64,000 nt of DNA from Chrysoperla carnea (lineage: Eukaryota; Arthropoda; Insecta; Neuroptera; Chrysopidae): positions 33,438,140 through 33,502,139 of the forward strand of contig NC_058342.1 in NCBI RefSeq assembly GCF_905475395.1. Reading direction: 5' to 3'. Under the pieces are notes generated by a model that was given only the letters and a program-made list of their open reading frames with translations, was not told the origin of the DNA and made no database searches. This document shows, one piece after another, positions 13,201 through 24,300 of this stretch (position 1 is its first letter; every line of letters begins with the position of its first letter). A program made the position numbers and the translations under genes.

Positions 13201-15057
13201 CCGATATTTCCAGGAAAAATTATCCGATCAGTGTGTCGCATTTAAAATGAAGACCCTCACACTTTCGCCATTTATAGCAATTATATCGATTTGAATTCGT
13301 AGGCGAACAATTTTGAGAAATTTGTTGTAATAGAAGTAAAGTAAAACCTCTTTAATATAATTTTTTTGTTTAAAATTACAGTCGTTCTTTACAAAATATT
13401 CATGAAAATGTACCAACAAGTGATCCAATGTCGTATCAATCGCAACCAGGCATCGATTATACGTTACAGAAACGGGATTCGCCAATATTTTCATCGCATA
13501 TCATTTCACCTGGGCATTTGTCAAGTAAGTAATCTCGAGAGAAAGAAATGTGTAGATTTATCGAAATATAACGTAAATTTGACCCAAAATGTTCATAAAT
13601 AGTATTTATTTGACGATTGGACGAGTAGTTTCTGAGTAAAACGATACCTAGAATCGATTTTTAATGTTATCTCGAAATCTACTTGCCCAATCCTTAAACG
13701 TACCCGATTTTTGTAATTTTTGGGTCAAAATTACCTTATAAATAGATTGTTATCGAAATTGGGAAAACAAAATTTTTCTCGATTTTTTGTAATTTTCTTA
13801 AGGGGTACCCCTTAGTAAAAATCGAAAAAAACCGCGAAAATTTTATTGTTTCGGAATTTGATAAAACTCATTTAATACGGCTAATTTGGCCCAAAAAATT
13901 CAAAAATTCCGTTATTTTGGCGATCGGGCAAATAGTTTCTGAGAAAAACGAAATCTTGGATCGTTTTTTGAGATTATCTCGAAAATTATTCGACCAATCG
14001 TTGAATGAACACGATTTTTGTGTTTTTTGGGTCAAAATTACCTTATATAATGAGTTTTATCTAAATTGGAGACAAAATTTTTTCCTCGATTTTTTTCATT
14101 TTTCTTAAGGGGTACCCCTTAGAAAAAATCGAAAAAATCGCGAAAATTTTATTATTTCAAAATTTGATAAAACTGAGTTCAATAGGCAAATTTGACCCAA
14201 AAAATTCAAAAATTGCGTTATTTTAGCGATCGGGTGGATAGTTTCTGAGAAAAACGAAATCTTGGATCGTTTTTCGACAGTATCTCGAAAATTATTCAGC
14301 CAATCGTTGAATGAACACGATTTTTGTGTTTTTTGGGTCAAATTTACCTTATAATCTGAGTTTTATCAAGTTTCGAAACAAAAATTTTTCGTCACTTTAT
14401 TTAAAATTGAAAAAATTCATTTCATAGATGTTTATACTAACATTGGATCGCTTTAAATTAGGTACTCAACAACAGTCATCTCGACCAGCAAGCAACCAAA
14501 ATGTGTACAGTGGTTATGAATCAGTAGCATCGCCAACAACCGCATATGGATCACCGTCTGGGTCAGGGAGTATTATGACACGAATCGGTAGCAAATCAGC
14601 GGGTGGTAGTAGTGGGAGTCCACAACCAATTGTAGGAGGAAGTAACAGTGGTCAGTGGGCCAGCATGAGACCTTCAGAAGGTTATCAATATAGTCAATTA
14701 AGTCCAGCTCGATCACCAGGTGGTCCTACATACACGCAACTCGGTGGAGGCACACGACATACACCCATCTCATACCATACAACACCTACATCAAACACGG
14801 GTCTATGGCAATGGCAGAGTGGTCCACAGCCAACGGAACCCACCGTTGTGGTTAGTGCAAACCAATCCACACACAACACGGACAATGAGTCACAAGGACA
14901 CGGTCATAGTGGCCCTGCGGGTCCTTCGGGTCCTCCACAACATTCAAATAATCCACATGCCCAAGGACAAGAATTAACTGATGTTTTACAAATGTTCGAC
15001 CAAAGTACAGCTTCTACATTTGAGGATTTAAATATGTTTACGACCAATTTTGATTAA
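7130..15057 (+). CDS. tgo: Tango / ARNT (HIF-1beta) bHLH-PAS transcription factor, whole gene span, 5' exon not found
   Basis: Nuclear class II bHLH-PAS protein; in insects it is the common partner of Single-minded, Trachealess, Spineless/AhR, Similar/HIF-alpha and others, binding E-box or xenobiotic-response sites as a heterodimer. Seven exons (7130-7287, 10999-11171, 11256-11403, 12057-12248, 12638-13097, 13382-13524, 14462-15057) have GT/AG borders and compatible phases and encode 622 residues ending in TAA. Order: bHLH (visible residues 1-53), PAS-A (about 65-220), PAS-B (about 255-370), then a Gln/Ser/Gly/Pro-rich tail ending in the tango-like motif with DVLQMFD and TFEDLNMF. Fly Tango is about 640 residues, so only a short N-terminus is missing; the first exon ends in phase 2 and may be upstream of the window or unrecognised in 1-7129. 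Most introns carry repeats. Confidence 0.95.
8171..8464 (-). mobile_element. SINE1 copy, reverse, in a tango intron
   Basis: Tail side at 8171 (taataatgggg), head at 8464 (reverse of GAGTCTAAATGGCCGTGCGG). Same body as the copy at 4004. Confidence 0.9.
8827..8980 (+). mobile_element. TE-Z fragment (left end)
   Basis: Begins TTAAGGATGTTTAGGG and contains 'gatatttcgaaaacca' and 'tttcgtctacattcatgaag' as in the full copy. It is cut off after about 150 bases and lies in a tango intron. Confidence 0.75.
8981..10404. other. Tango intron sequence, mostly unassigned
   Basis: 9300-9650 carries 'gtgtctgtctgcctgcctg', 'aatgaaccgattttgattt' and 'agcttagggttccgtacttgg', a phrase set common in insect LINE 3' regions. 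The rest shows nothing. Confidence 0.5.
10405..10776 (+). repeat. Dispersed repeat R6, copy 1, in a tango intron
   Basis: Shares 'atctaagtgtctctgaattgg', 'tctttataaataaagacaa' and 'ttttctgctatcaataa' with 49876-50222. Type unknown. Confidence 0.8.
10999..11171 (+). CDS. tgo: tango exon, start of PAS-A
   Basis: Acceptor attAG and donor GTAAGT. The G left over from the previous exon joins GT to give Gly. The peptide contains [20 protein letters not shown] and the PAS-A core ([19 protein letters not shown]), the ARNT PAS-A opening. It ends in phase 0 at HYSQ. Confidence 0.95.
11256..11403 (+). CDS. tgo: tango exon, middle of PAS-A
   Basis: Acceptor attAG and donor GTAAAT, separated from the preceding exon by an 84-base intron. 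It encodes [20 protein letters not shown], then the REQLSTQE and GRILDLKTG motifs and KKEGHQ, all typical of ARNT PAS-A. Ends in phase 1. Confidence 0.95.
11404..12056 (+). other. tango intron within PAS-A (653 bases)
   Basis: AT-rich intron with no recognised element. A weak resemblance to the repeat at 17390-17960 is visible around 11685-11740. Confidence 0.7.
12057..12248 (+). CDS. tgo: tango exon, end of PAS-A and inter-PAS linker
   Basis: Acceptor aatAG and donor GTAAGT. It encodes [20 protein letters not shown] followed by a variable linker and then [17 protein letters not shown], the conserved end of ARNT PAS-A. Ends in phase 1 (Asp codon split over the next junction). Confidence 0.95.
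12249..12637 (+). other. tango intron between PAS-A and PAS-B exons
   Basis: A 389-base intron with no repeat recognised. An open frame running into the PAS-B exon from 12601 is intronic because the acceptor ttacAG at 12636-12637 gives the family protein. Confidence 0.75.
12638..13097 (+). CDS. tgo: tango exon, PAS-B domain
   Basis: Acceptor ttacAG and donor GTATGT. It encodes [16 protein letters not shown], then a complete PAS-B core: [37 protein letters not shown], the WLWLRT strand and [16 protein letters not shown]. The longest coding exon of the gene, it ends in phase 2. Confidence 0.95.
13382..13524 (+). CDS. tgo: tango exon, post-PAS linker
   Basis: Acceptor ttacAG and donor GTAAGT. 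It encodes about 48 residues, including a [13 protein letters not shown] stretch that corresponds to the fly segment with PGVDYARRELTP. The exon is placed by reading-frame continuity and this weak similarity, so it is slightly less certain than its neighbours. Confidence 0.85.
13630..14400 (+). repeat. KpnI-palindrome satellite array A, in the last tango intron
   Basis: At least two full tandem units and part of a third, period 307 bases, measured from the palindrome TTAAGGGGTACCCCTTA at 13798 and 14105. Each unit contains a 'gatcgggc..atagtttctgag' block, a 'tatctcgaaaattattc' block, a 'gggtcaaaattaccttat' block and the palindrome. The same family occurs at 15200-15770 and in the zinc-transporter intron. 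Confidence 0.85.
14462..15057 (+). CDS. tgo: tango terminal exon, activation tail and stop
   Basis: The acceptor AG is at 14460-14461; an upstream in-frame ATG at 14428 is intronic. The 197-residue tail is rich in Ser, Gly, Gln and Pro. It contains [20 protein letters not shown], close to the fly Tango tail, and ends with [14 protein letters not shown] and [13 protein letters not shown] before TAA. Trinucleotide-like Gln runs seen in flies are reduced here. Confidence 0.95.
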
Positions 15058-15199
15058 AATGTGCTAACGCATTTTTTTATTTATGGTGATATCAATTTTT
15101 AGAATTTTTGTGGGAAGTGGAAAATATTTTTTAAATTTAGTTTGAGCGAATTTTTAACCAAGGAAATGTTTGTTATATTAAAAATTCACGGTAGGTTTT

Positions 15200-15770
15200 G
15201 CAAGATTGGACAAGACCACGCACGAATTTCTGACAATTTTTTTAAAGGATACCCTTTAGAAATAATCGCGAAAAATTTTATTGTTTCGGAATTTGATAAA
15301 AATTATTTAACACGGCTAATTTGGCTCTAAAAATTTAAAAATTGCGTTTTTTTGCGATCGGTTGGATAGTTTCTGAAAAGAACTATATATTGGATTAATT
15401 TTCGACATCATCTCGAAAATTATTCGCCCAATCGTTGAATGAACACGATTTTTGTGCTTTTAGGGTCAAAATTATCTTATGTACTGAGTTTTATGTAAAT
15501 TGTATACCAAATTTTTGCCTCGATTTTGTTCTTAAGGGATACCCCTTAGAAAAATCGAAAAAATTGCGAAAATTTTACTATCAAATTGTTTCGAAATTTG
15601 ATAAAACTCAGGTCAATAGGCAAATTTGACGCGAAAAATTCAAAAATCGCATTATCTGGAAAATTACTTGTCCAATCGTCGAAGTAACACGATTTTTGTA
15701 TTTTTAGGGTCAAAATTACTTTTTGTACAGAGTTTTATCTAAATTTGAGAAAACAATTTTTCTAGTTTCT
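15200..15770 (+). repeat. KpnI-palindrome satellite array, downstream of tango
   Basis: Two diverged units with degenerate palindromes near 15242 and 15532 (290-base spacing) and the same block order and orientation as the array in the last tango intron. It begins about 140 bases after the tango stop, so it may be part of the 3' UTR. Confidence 0.8.
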
Positions 15771-17384
15771 ATTCATGCCGCGCTCTACAACTAAAATGAT
15801 CTCCCGATGTAGAATCGAGCTACGCTGAGTTGATCCGAAGCAACACAACGAAGTACAAGTTTCGGTACGATAATTTTACTGATTTGAATTTGCCAGAAAC
15901 CCTCGATTTTTGAAATAACTGTTCACCCTCTCGCGCTTAGTGAGCGGAATATCGACATTGGTAGCCTCTTCTTAGAGAGATAGAGGAAACTCTGATTCCA
16001 GTTCACGTGAGGATGAAAGTTCAGCTTATTATGAAGAATCACTTCAGGATGCGGTCAAAAATCGCCAAAGCAACCACGTGTTTGCGTATTTCGGATCGAA
16101 CAGATCGTAAAACTGATAATCTCACCTCGTATAATGTTTTCGGGTGATCTAATGGATCCCCCACACTTCTTGTGCGATACATAAGGTCACATTTCGACTT
16201 TCCCTGAAAGTATTCACCTGGAAATAATCGATGTACTGCTGTATGGGCAATCGAACCGACTACGAAAGGTCTGTTGGATAGAGATCCTTCTGCTGCTTGG
16301 AGGCATGTTCAAATTAGTAAATTATCGTGTCTCAATTCGTTTAAATTCAGAGTGGTCAAAAAAATGCTGATAATTTGGGAAATTCGATTTTATTTCGGAC
16401 TAACTTAGGCGTTGTTTGATTCTACACTGTGGAGGTTTCAAAAATAAAAACCATCCAAAAAAAAGTTCACCATACTCAATTTAAAATACTTATTCGTGCC
16501 AATTTGAGAATTTACAAAACAAAGGCTGATTTTATAGACAATTTAGAGAAAAAACCTTCTAAGGCCACCAAACACAATCAATCAAGATTGACAATCCATT
16601 CTGATTGACATTTTCCAAAAACTAAAAAGAATACTCTTCGATACTTCAATATTCTTCAGAGTTTTGACGGTTTTGTGAGAGGCAATTTCCCGAGGGGAGG
16701 GGTAAAGGGGGCGTGGCTACCACTGAAAATTGCCCGAACTATAATTCTCGATCGAAAGTTCGCAGAATTCCGAATATCGCAGAATAAATCTACATAATTC
16801 CCGATTATTTATCGTCTTCGCGTTTCTTTGAAGGTCTTCTTCCGTCTCAGTGGCTGATGACGCCATTGATACCCCCCCCCCCCAGGCCCAAAATAGAATG
16901 TTAATCACAATCATTGCCAATCTTGACTGATCGTGTATGGTGATCTTTACTGAATATATTTTTATTTTTTTTGAAAATAATTATTTATTTATAACAAAAA
17001 ATAGATAATTTTTTTATGGTCGAATTTTTATTTTTACTTTTTTTTTTTTTTGTTTAGAAAAAATTTATTGTAATTAATATAATTATTAAAAATAATGAAA
17101 ACAAAATGAAATTAAACAAATTACATAAATTAAAAAAATTGTTTTTTTTTTTTTATTTGATCAAAGCCATGGTCCCTAATCGGGTTCTGTAAACCAAACG
17201 TACAGCCCCAAAGATCAGAAAACGAAACTAAAAACATGCGTATTTGATCTGGAACGAAGTGTACGGATGATCTAAGATCCCCGTTGTCGGTTTGAAAATG
17301 TCATTGCAAGGATGATTCGCACATTGAAGTCCATTTTTGTACGGCCATAGTGGCGCTGCTGTTTAGGAGTGAGATTAACCCAAT
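15771..17384. other. Unassigned interval between the two convergent genes
   Basis: No family recognised. 15780-16350 is richer in GC than the surroundings and lacks a sustained frame. An AATAAA at 16783 is a possible tango polyadenylation signal. A run of 14 C lies near 16866-16883. The 17160-17380 part could be 3' UTR of either gene. None of this is certain. Confidence 0.4.
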
Positions 17385-17960
17385 TTAAGAGGAATAATTT
17401 TATCATTTTCCCTAATCAAGATTAAAATTTTCCGTCATTTCAAGGATCAGAGAAAACCTCTTACCAAGGTAATTTGATCCCAAAAACAAAGATTCCTGCT
17501 GAATATACGGATTCTAAGATATCGTTAAGAATCAGGTCTTTAGAGTTAAATTTCAGAGAAATAATTTTATCATTTTCTCTAATCAAGATTAAAATTTCCC
17601 GTCATTTCCCCGATCACAGAAAAACTTGTACCAAGGTAATTGGATCCCAAAAACCAAAATTTCATGGTTAAGATTTCTGCTGAATATATGGATTCCAAGA
17701 TATCGTTAGAATTCAGGTCTTAAGAGTTCAATTTTGGAGAAATAATTTTATCATTTTCCCTAATCAAGATTAAAATTTTCCGTCATTCCGATTTCAAGGA
17801 TCAGAGAAAGACTCTTACCAAGGTAATTTGATCCCAAAAACAAAGATTCCTGCTGAATATACGGATTCCAAGATATCGTTAAGAATTAGGTCTTTAGAGT
17901 TCAATTTCAAATTTTCCTGGTCGAGAATAAAATTCCCTGTCGTTTCCAACATCACAGAAG
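17385..17960. repeat. Short tandem array, unit about 167-187 bases, three copies
   Basis: The phrase 'ccaaggtaattTgatccc' recurs at 17463, 17630 and 17817, each followed by 'gattcctgctgaatatacgg' or a close variant and by 'ataattttatcattttc'. The array ends about 200 bases from the zinc-transporter stop, within its probable 3' UTR or just beyond it. Confidence 0.8.
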
Positions 17961-18159
17961 TTGGTAAAATTGACTTCAAGTGACTTGAATTTGATTCATT
18001 TTTTGCAATGAATTTTTCAAACCGAAGGATCAAATTAAAATCGCTTTTTAAATACTTAAAGAAATTGAAGAAAAAACTCCAAGAACAAAATAAATACGAA
18101 AGTTATATACACAATATATATTTTGATCGAATTTTCGACGTAGACCTAAACTTACGAAG

Positions 18160-18302
18160 TTACGGCGGTAATTTACACTGACTACAATTCTCCATGTTGG
18201 GTTGAAACTCCTCAATTTGTAAGGTCATTTCGAAGAAATCATATTTTTGATGTACAAGACGTGTTGCAAATTGTAAAATACTTTGTGGGCTGACTCCAGG
18301 TT
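18160..18302 (-). CDS. Zinc transporter terminal exon
   Basis: Acceptor ttcAG. It encodes PGVSPQSILQFATRLVHQKY, then FFEMTLQIEEF, and ends NCSQCKLPP followed by TAA at 18162-18160. The CSQC pair matches the C-terminal CXXC of ZnT2/ZnT8-type transporters. Confidence 0.93.
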
Positions 18303-21300
18303 CTGAAAAAAGGAATAGATTAGGAAAGTCCTAAAATTATTGATTCAATTTTTCTCCATAAAAATGGAAAAAAGAGATTTCAATTCAGTCTATTTTTATT
18401 CGTCGAAATCAGAATTACAACGTGTCCAAAAATTGATCATTTGTTCGGAAACTTTTTCAGCTGATTTTTTGGAAGTTGGAACTTTCGGAAGGTAGAGTTT
18501 CTTTTACCCTGAATTCTATCTTAAATTTAATATTGGATTCATCCCTGGTGGTTCCACCCGATTCCAGGTTCCTTTTTTTAAGACGTCGATGGAAAAAGCA
18601 AAAAAAGGAGAGAATATGGATGCAAAATTGAGATCCATCTAAAGATAGCTAACGACTTTTGCAACACAGTGTATATTAATTAGTTACAGGACTTGAAAAG
18701 GTAAGTAACGTCCCAACCAAAAAGAAATTGACTCAAATTATTCGTAGCTTTTCAATCTGGGGTTTGGCTAAATGATTAAAGTTCCGTTTTTATACATTTC
18801 AGTCTTTTAGGCAATTTATTGAGCTGTTAGTAATGCAAATGGCCTATATTACAGTACAAATGCTTGACTAATTATTAGTCGTAGAAAAATATTCTTCCAA
18901 ACCCAATTTTTAAGATAAATCATTGGAAAGAACATAAAAAAAGAAAAGTTTTGTGGTTGGAAAATCGCACAATAAGTAGCCAAAAAATCCCCTGACTGCA
19001 AATATCCCTATCCCTAGCCTGTATACAAAGATAGAATAAATTCTTTCTGACCAGTAATATTGAAATAAAAATCGGACAAGCTTGAGGATTTTCCTATAAA
19101 GTTTGGCTTTATGATATTTGGATATCCAAATTTACACGAATTTAAAAGTTTCATCAATGATTTAAATTTAATCGAAATGTGATGAAATAGTACCTAAAAT
19201 CGTTTATCAAAACAACTTACTTATAGCTAAATGTGCGGATAATGCTGTTTTATCCAAACTCAATGCCCAAATACGTAAATTATGGACTCGAACAACTCCA
19301 TCAATATTTAAGAATGTATTCATTACATCCACGAATTCAATACCACGAGGCATACCTTCCATTAGGACCAATAAGGTATCCTTGATAATGGCGTATGTGG
19401 TAGCTAATACCAATATTGAGAATAAAAAGGTGCAGATTGGATCAACCATCCTCCATTCCGGCTAAAATTATAATAGCGAAATGTTAGTTTTAAGAACTGC
19501 TCCACAATTTCCACAAGGTTAAATTTTCAGCAAGTTTTCTGATAATTCCCGTATTTTCAATAAAAGTTTATTAAACTTTTTTGTAAAAACTGTTTGAAAA
19601 ATGGTCTAACGAGCGTTTTTTTAGCTAAATTGATTTTTATCTAGAAAACTGTCTGAAATCGATCTGGGAAATCGCTCTTCGGCTGAGTCTTTGGACGATA
19701 TCTCAAAAACATTGCATTCGACCATCAAATGAATCCGATTTTTGCATTTCTTGGGTCAAAATTAACTTATATAATGAGTTTTATTGAAATTGGGAATACA
19801 AAATTTTTTTCGAATTTTTGTAATTTTCTTAAGGGGTACCCCTTGGAAAAAATCGAAAAAATCGTGAAAATTTTTTTATTCTGGAATTTGGTAAAACTCA
19901 GTTTATAAGGTAAATTTGACCCAAAAAATTCAAAAATAGGGTTCAATTTTCGATTGGGCGAATAGTTTTTGAGAAAAACGATATTTCGAATCGATTTTTG
20001 GTGTTATCTCGAAAACTATTCGTTTAATGGTTAAATGTACCCGATTTTTGTAATTTTTGGGTCGAAATTACCTTAAAAGCAAAGTTTTATCAAAATTGGA
20101 AATGCCAAATTTTTTTCGAATTTTTGAAATTTTCTTAAGGGGTACCCCTTCAAAAAAATAGAAAAAATCGTGAAAATTTTTTTATTTTGGAATTTGATAA
20201 AACTCAGTTTATAAGGTAAAAATGACCCAAAAAATTCAAAAATTGGGTTTATTTGGCGATTGGGCGAGTAGTTTCTGAGAAAAACGATGTTTCGAATCGA
20301 TTTTTGATGTTATCTCGAAAACTATTCGTTTAATAGTTAAATGTACCCGATTTTTGTAATTTTTGGGTCGAAATTACCTTATAAGCAAAGTTTTATCAAA
20401 ATTGGAAATGCCAAATTTTTTTCGAATTTTTGAAATTTTATTAAGGGGTACCCCTTGGAAAAAATCGAAAAAATCGTGAAAATTTTTTTATTCTGGAATT
20501 TGATAAAACTCAGTTTATAAGGTAAATTTGATCCAAAAAATTCAAAAATCGGGTTTATTTGGCGATTGGGAGGGTAGATTCTGAGAAAACCACTATCGCG
20601 GATCGATTTTTGATCGTTATCTCGAAAACTATCGAAATTGGAGACTCGATAGAGTTTGATAAATACGACAATTTTTCAATGACATCGCCTGAAGTAAAAA
20701 TAAATAAAGCCCTATATTTTTGAATTTCGATGCCCACTTTTTTGGCAAGGTAGTGAAATTTTTTGAAATTTGTATACTTACTTTGAAAAAGATAATTACT
20801 GCAGCGATTAAGACACCCAAACTTTGTATAATATCACCCAAAACGTGAATATACGCGGCGCGTACATTTATATTTGTATCCTCATTAGCATGAACTGCCG
20901 ATTCCACATCGGAAGTAGCATGTCCTTCCTGTTTAGATTTATCTCCAACTAAACTTGTTGGATCTATATGCGATTCACCAGGCTTATTCGAAGACGGTTT
21001 ACTATGATCGTGATGTGAAGATCCTCGTCCATGTGAATGTGAAGATCCACCTCCATGTGTATGGCCGTGTTGATGTAATGTTAATCCCATACTAAACATA
21101 ACAATTGATCAAAAAATTGTTATCTTAGAAACGTGCGGTGATAAGGAGGTACTGATAAGACTTTATCTTTAGAGGTCAATTGATTTGTTTCTAAACGAAT
21201 TCGGTTATTGAACTTATTTATTGCGAAGAATAACAAAAACTGAAAATTTTAGAGGCTTTAAATAGGAGGCATTAGTAAAAATTATAAAAATAGCTTCATA

Positions 21301-24300
21301 TGTGGGCATGTCTTGCTTTTCGACCAAGAAGATTTGTTTTGCCCACAAAACAGGAATTTTTGGACTATAGGTGGAAAATCAAGTTGGGACAATTTGCCCT
21401 TCCATGTCCTTCTCGGTTGCCTACTCAGACTAATGGTTAATCCGGGCTTCTGTGAAAGGATCTGGCACACTTAAGGTGATTATAAACCTACAGTATTGTA
21501 AAAAAGTTTTGGTTTATTGCACGGTACATACATATAAACCAAATACATGCTTTGAAATCAAATAATGTGTTATTTTTAGCTTTACAATACCACTCAACTA
21601 CAAAAATATACAATATATTGAGTACAAATGATGCTTATAAATTTGATAATATAAATATCGCTCTTCAATCATCAATAAACTAACTATAGTCGCCTCTGTT
21701 TCATCAAATGATGGATTTTCGATGAATTCATAATTAAATTAAAATTTTGTTTTGGTATCATCGACAATCTTATATTTTGATGGTATTATTATAAACAACA
21801 AGATTGTCTAAATATTTTAGATAGTTTTTTATCACACTCTCTAGATTTTTCGATATAGAAATATCCAATTGAAAAGGATAACCTTTATGATTCATCATTT
21901 TTTCAGCCAACTTTGAACGATAAAAAAAGTAATAAAAAGCCCGATGACCTAAGAATTTTTGATGATTTTTTTAAACTTTGTTAATCAACAAAATGTATTT
22001 ATAAAGTTTTATTGAAATTTTACTTACACAATATTAACCAAGACACCAAAACCGGATGTAATTAACATAATAGTGGCATCGATTTCGTAGGTATCTTCAA
22101 TAATACGTTGTATTGCCATGTAGACAAGAATACCAGTAACCACCCATATCATTAAGACAGATGTTAACGCTCCAATAACTTCGGCTCGATACCAACCGAA
22201 TGGCATTCGTTGTGTAGCGGGTCGAGTTGCCATCCATAATGAAAACAAACTAATCATAAAACTGGCAAAATCCGTTAATAAATGTGCGGCATCTGTTGCG
22301 ATTGCTAAACTACTGGAAAGTACACCACCTAAAAAAATTAACGAAGTTGTTAAAACTAATTAATACGCCAAAATTATGGGCTAAATAAAAGACTCCTCAG
22401 TTATAAGTTAGTAAATTTTTGTATAGGTGTTCATAGAATCATCTAGTTAGTCCATTTTCGGTTGTCCGTCCGTCGTTCCCTGTGAACACGATATCTCAAA
22501 AACGAAAAAAAATATCAAGCTGAAATTCAGGACACACATTCAGGACATAAAAAGTGAGGTCGACTTCGTAATGGGTCTTGGGTCTGTAGGACCCATCTTG
22601 TAAACCGTTAGAGATAGAACAAAAGTTTAAATATAAAAAATGTTCCTTATCAAATAAACAACTTTTGTTTGAAACATTTTTTTGTAAACATCACTGTTTA
22701 CTCATGAGGGCACATATTAGATGCAAATTTTATAGTATGTATTAATATGGGATTATCAGTTATGTATGTGTGACATTAATGCATATATAATTTGATAGAG
22801 TAATCAACACTGTCTATACATGGTATTTCAACAATTAACTCAGTCAATTGTTTGTTTTCACTTGTTTTTAGATAAGTTGCTAATCTAAAATTAGAAATTG
22901 TCAAAACAACGACAATCGTAACGATTGCTCTGGCCAGAGAATGAAAAAGGGTACGCTAAAATTTTGAACTTAAAAAAAAATTTTCATACCTACAACTTCA
23001 CAAACCATAAACAACACACACAAAATACTGGCAATTAACAATTTTCGTCGGGCTTTCTTATCAATTTCTTCATTTCGACTACGATGACAATGATCTGCGG
23101 ACACTGTAAATTCAACCATAACAATATTAAAAAAAGAAAAAATCAAACAATTGAACTAATTTTGAAATTTTGAACGCATGTTCTCACTGAAACAATACAA
23201 TCTCAACTAAAAATTATTGAATTTGTTTACTATAAATTATTTTTATAAATTTTCTGAGATAAAAATTGAAGCACCTGAATGACCTTGAAATAGTTAAATA
23301 ATCAAAAAAAAAAAAAATACTTTACACTTTTTTGTTAACCAGCTGATAACATTAAGTTTATTTAGACTTCTATTGTTATCAAAACAATTAGTCTGGCTAA
23401 CAATTGGAGTAACTCTATTGTTAGGTAAAAAACGCATTTATTTTCTCAATTGGCTGTAATTTTTCACTTACGATTTCTTTACATAATTAATCGGATGCAA
23501 TATTTTACTTGAGTGATCGATTTTCGATAGGGTAGAGTGCAGTAAACTCGGATACTATGTAGTACGTGGTTGTTACGTAACCGGCTCAGTAGTGGAGCGG
23601 TCTAAGGCGTTACTCTTTTAAAAAAGTTTTGGTTTATTGCACGGTATATACATATAAACTAAATACATGCTTTGTTGTCAAGTAATGAGTTATTTATAGC
23701 TTTACAATACTACACAACTACAAAAATATATAATATATTGTGTACAAGTGATGCATATAAATTTGATAATATAAATATCTCTCTTCAATCATCAATAAAC
23801 TAACAATAGTCGTCTCTGTTCGTCAAATGATGAATCTTCGATGAACTCATAATTAAATTATGAGTTCATCGAAGATTCATCATATTATATTTTTATGGTA
23901 TTTTTATAAACTACAAGATTGTCTAAATATTTTAGATAGTTTTTTATCAAACTCTCTAGATTTTTTGATATAGAAATATCCAATTGAAAAGGATAACCTA
24001 CATGATTGATCATTTTTTCAGTCAACTTTCAACGAAAAATCATAATAAAAAGACTGAAGACCTTGGATTTGTTTGTGAATTTTGGGAACTATTTTCATCA
24101 AAAAATGTATTTATAAAATTTTATTGAAATCTCTAGCAAAATTCCAATCCTTAAAACTTAAGCAATTTTTAAAAACTTAAGTACAAAAACTCGAATGTAC
24201 TAAAATCGTAAAAATTACAAAAATTTTGGTTTACGATTTGGATAAAATGTAAAACTTACTTTTATAAAAACGAAACACTTCAGAAATATTTCAGTGCATT

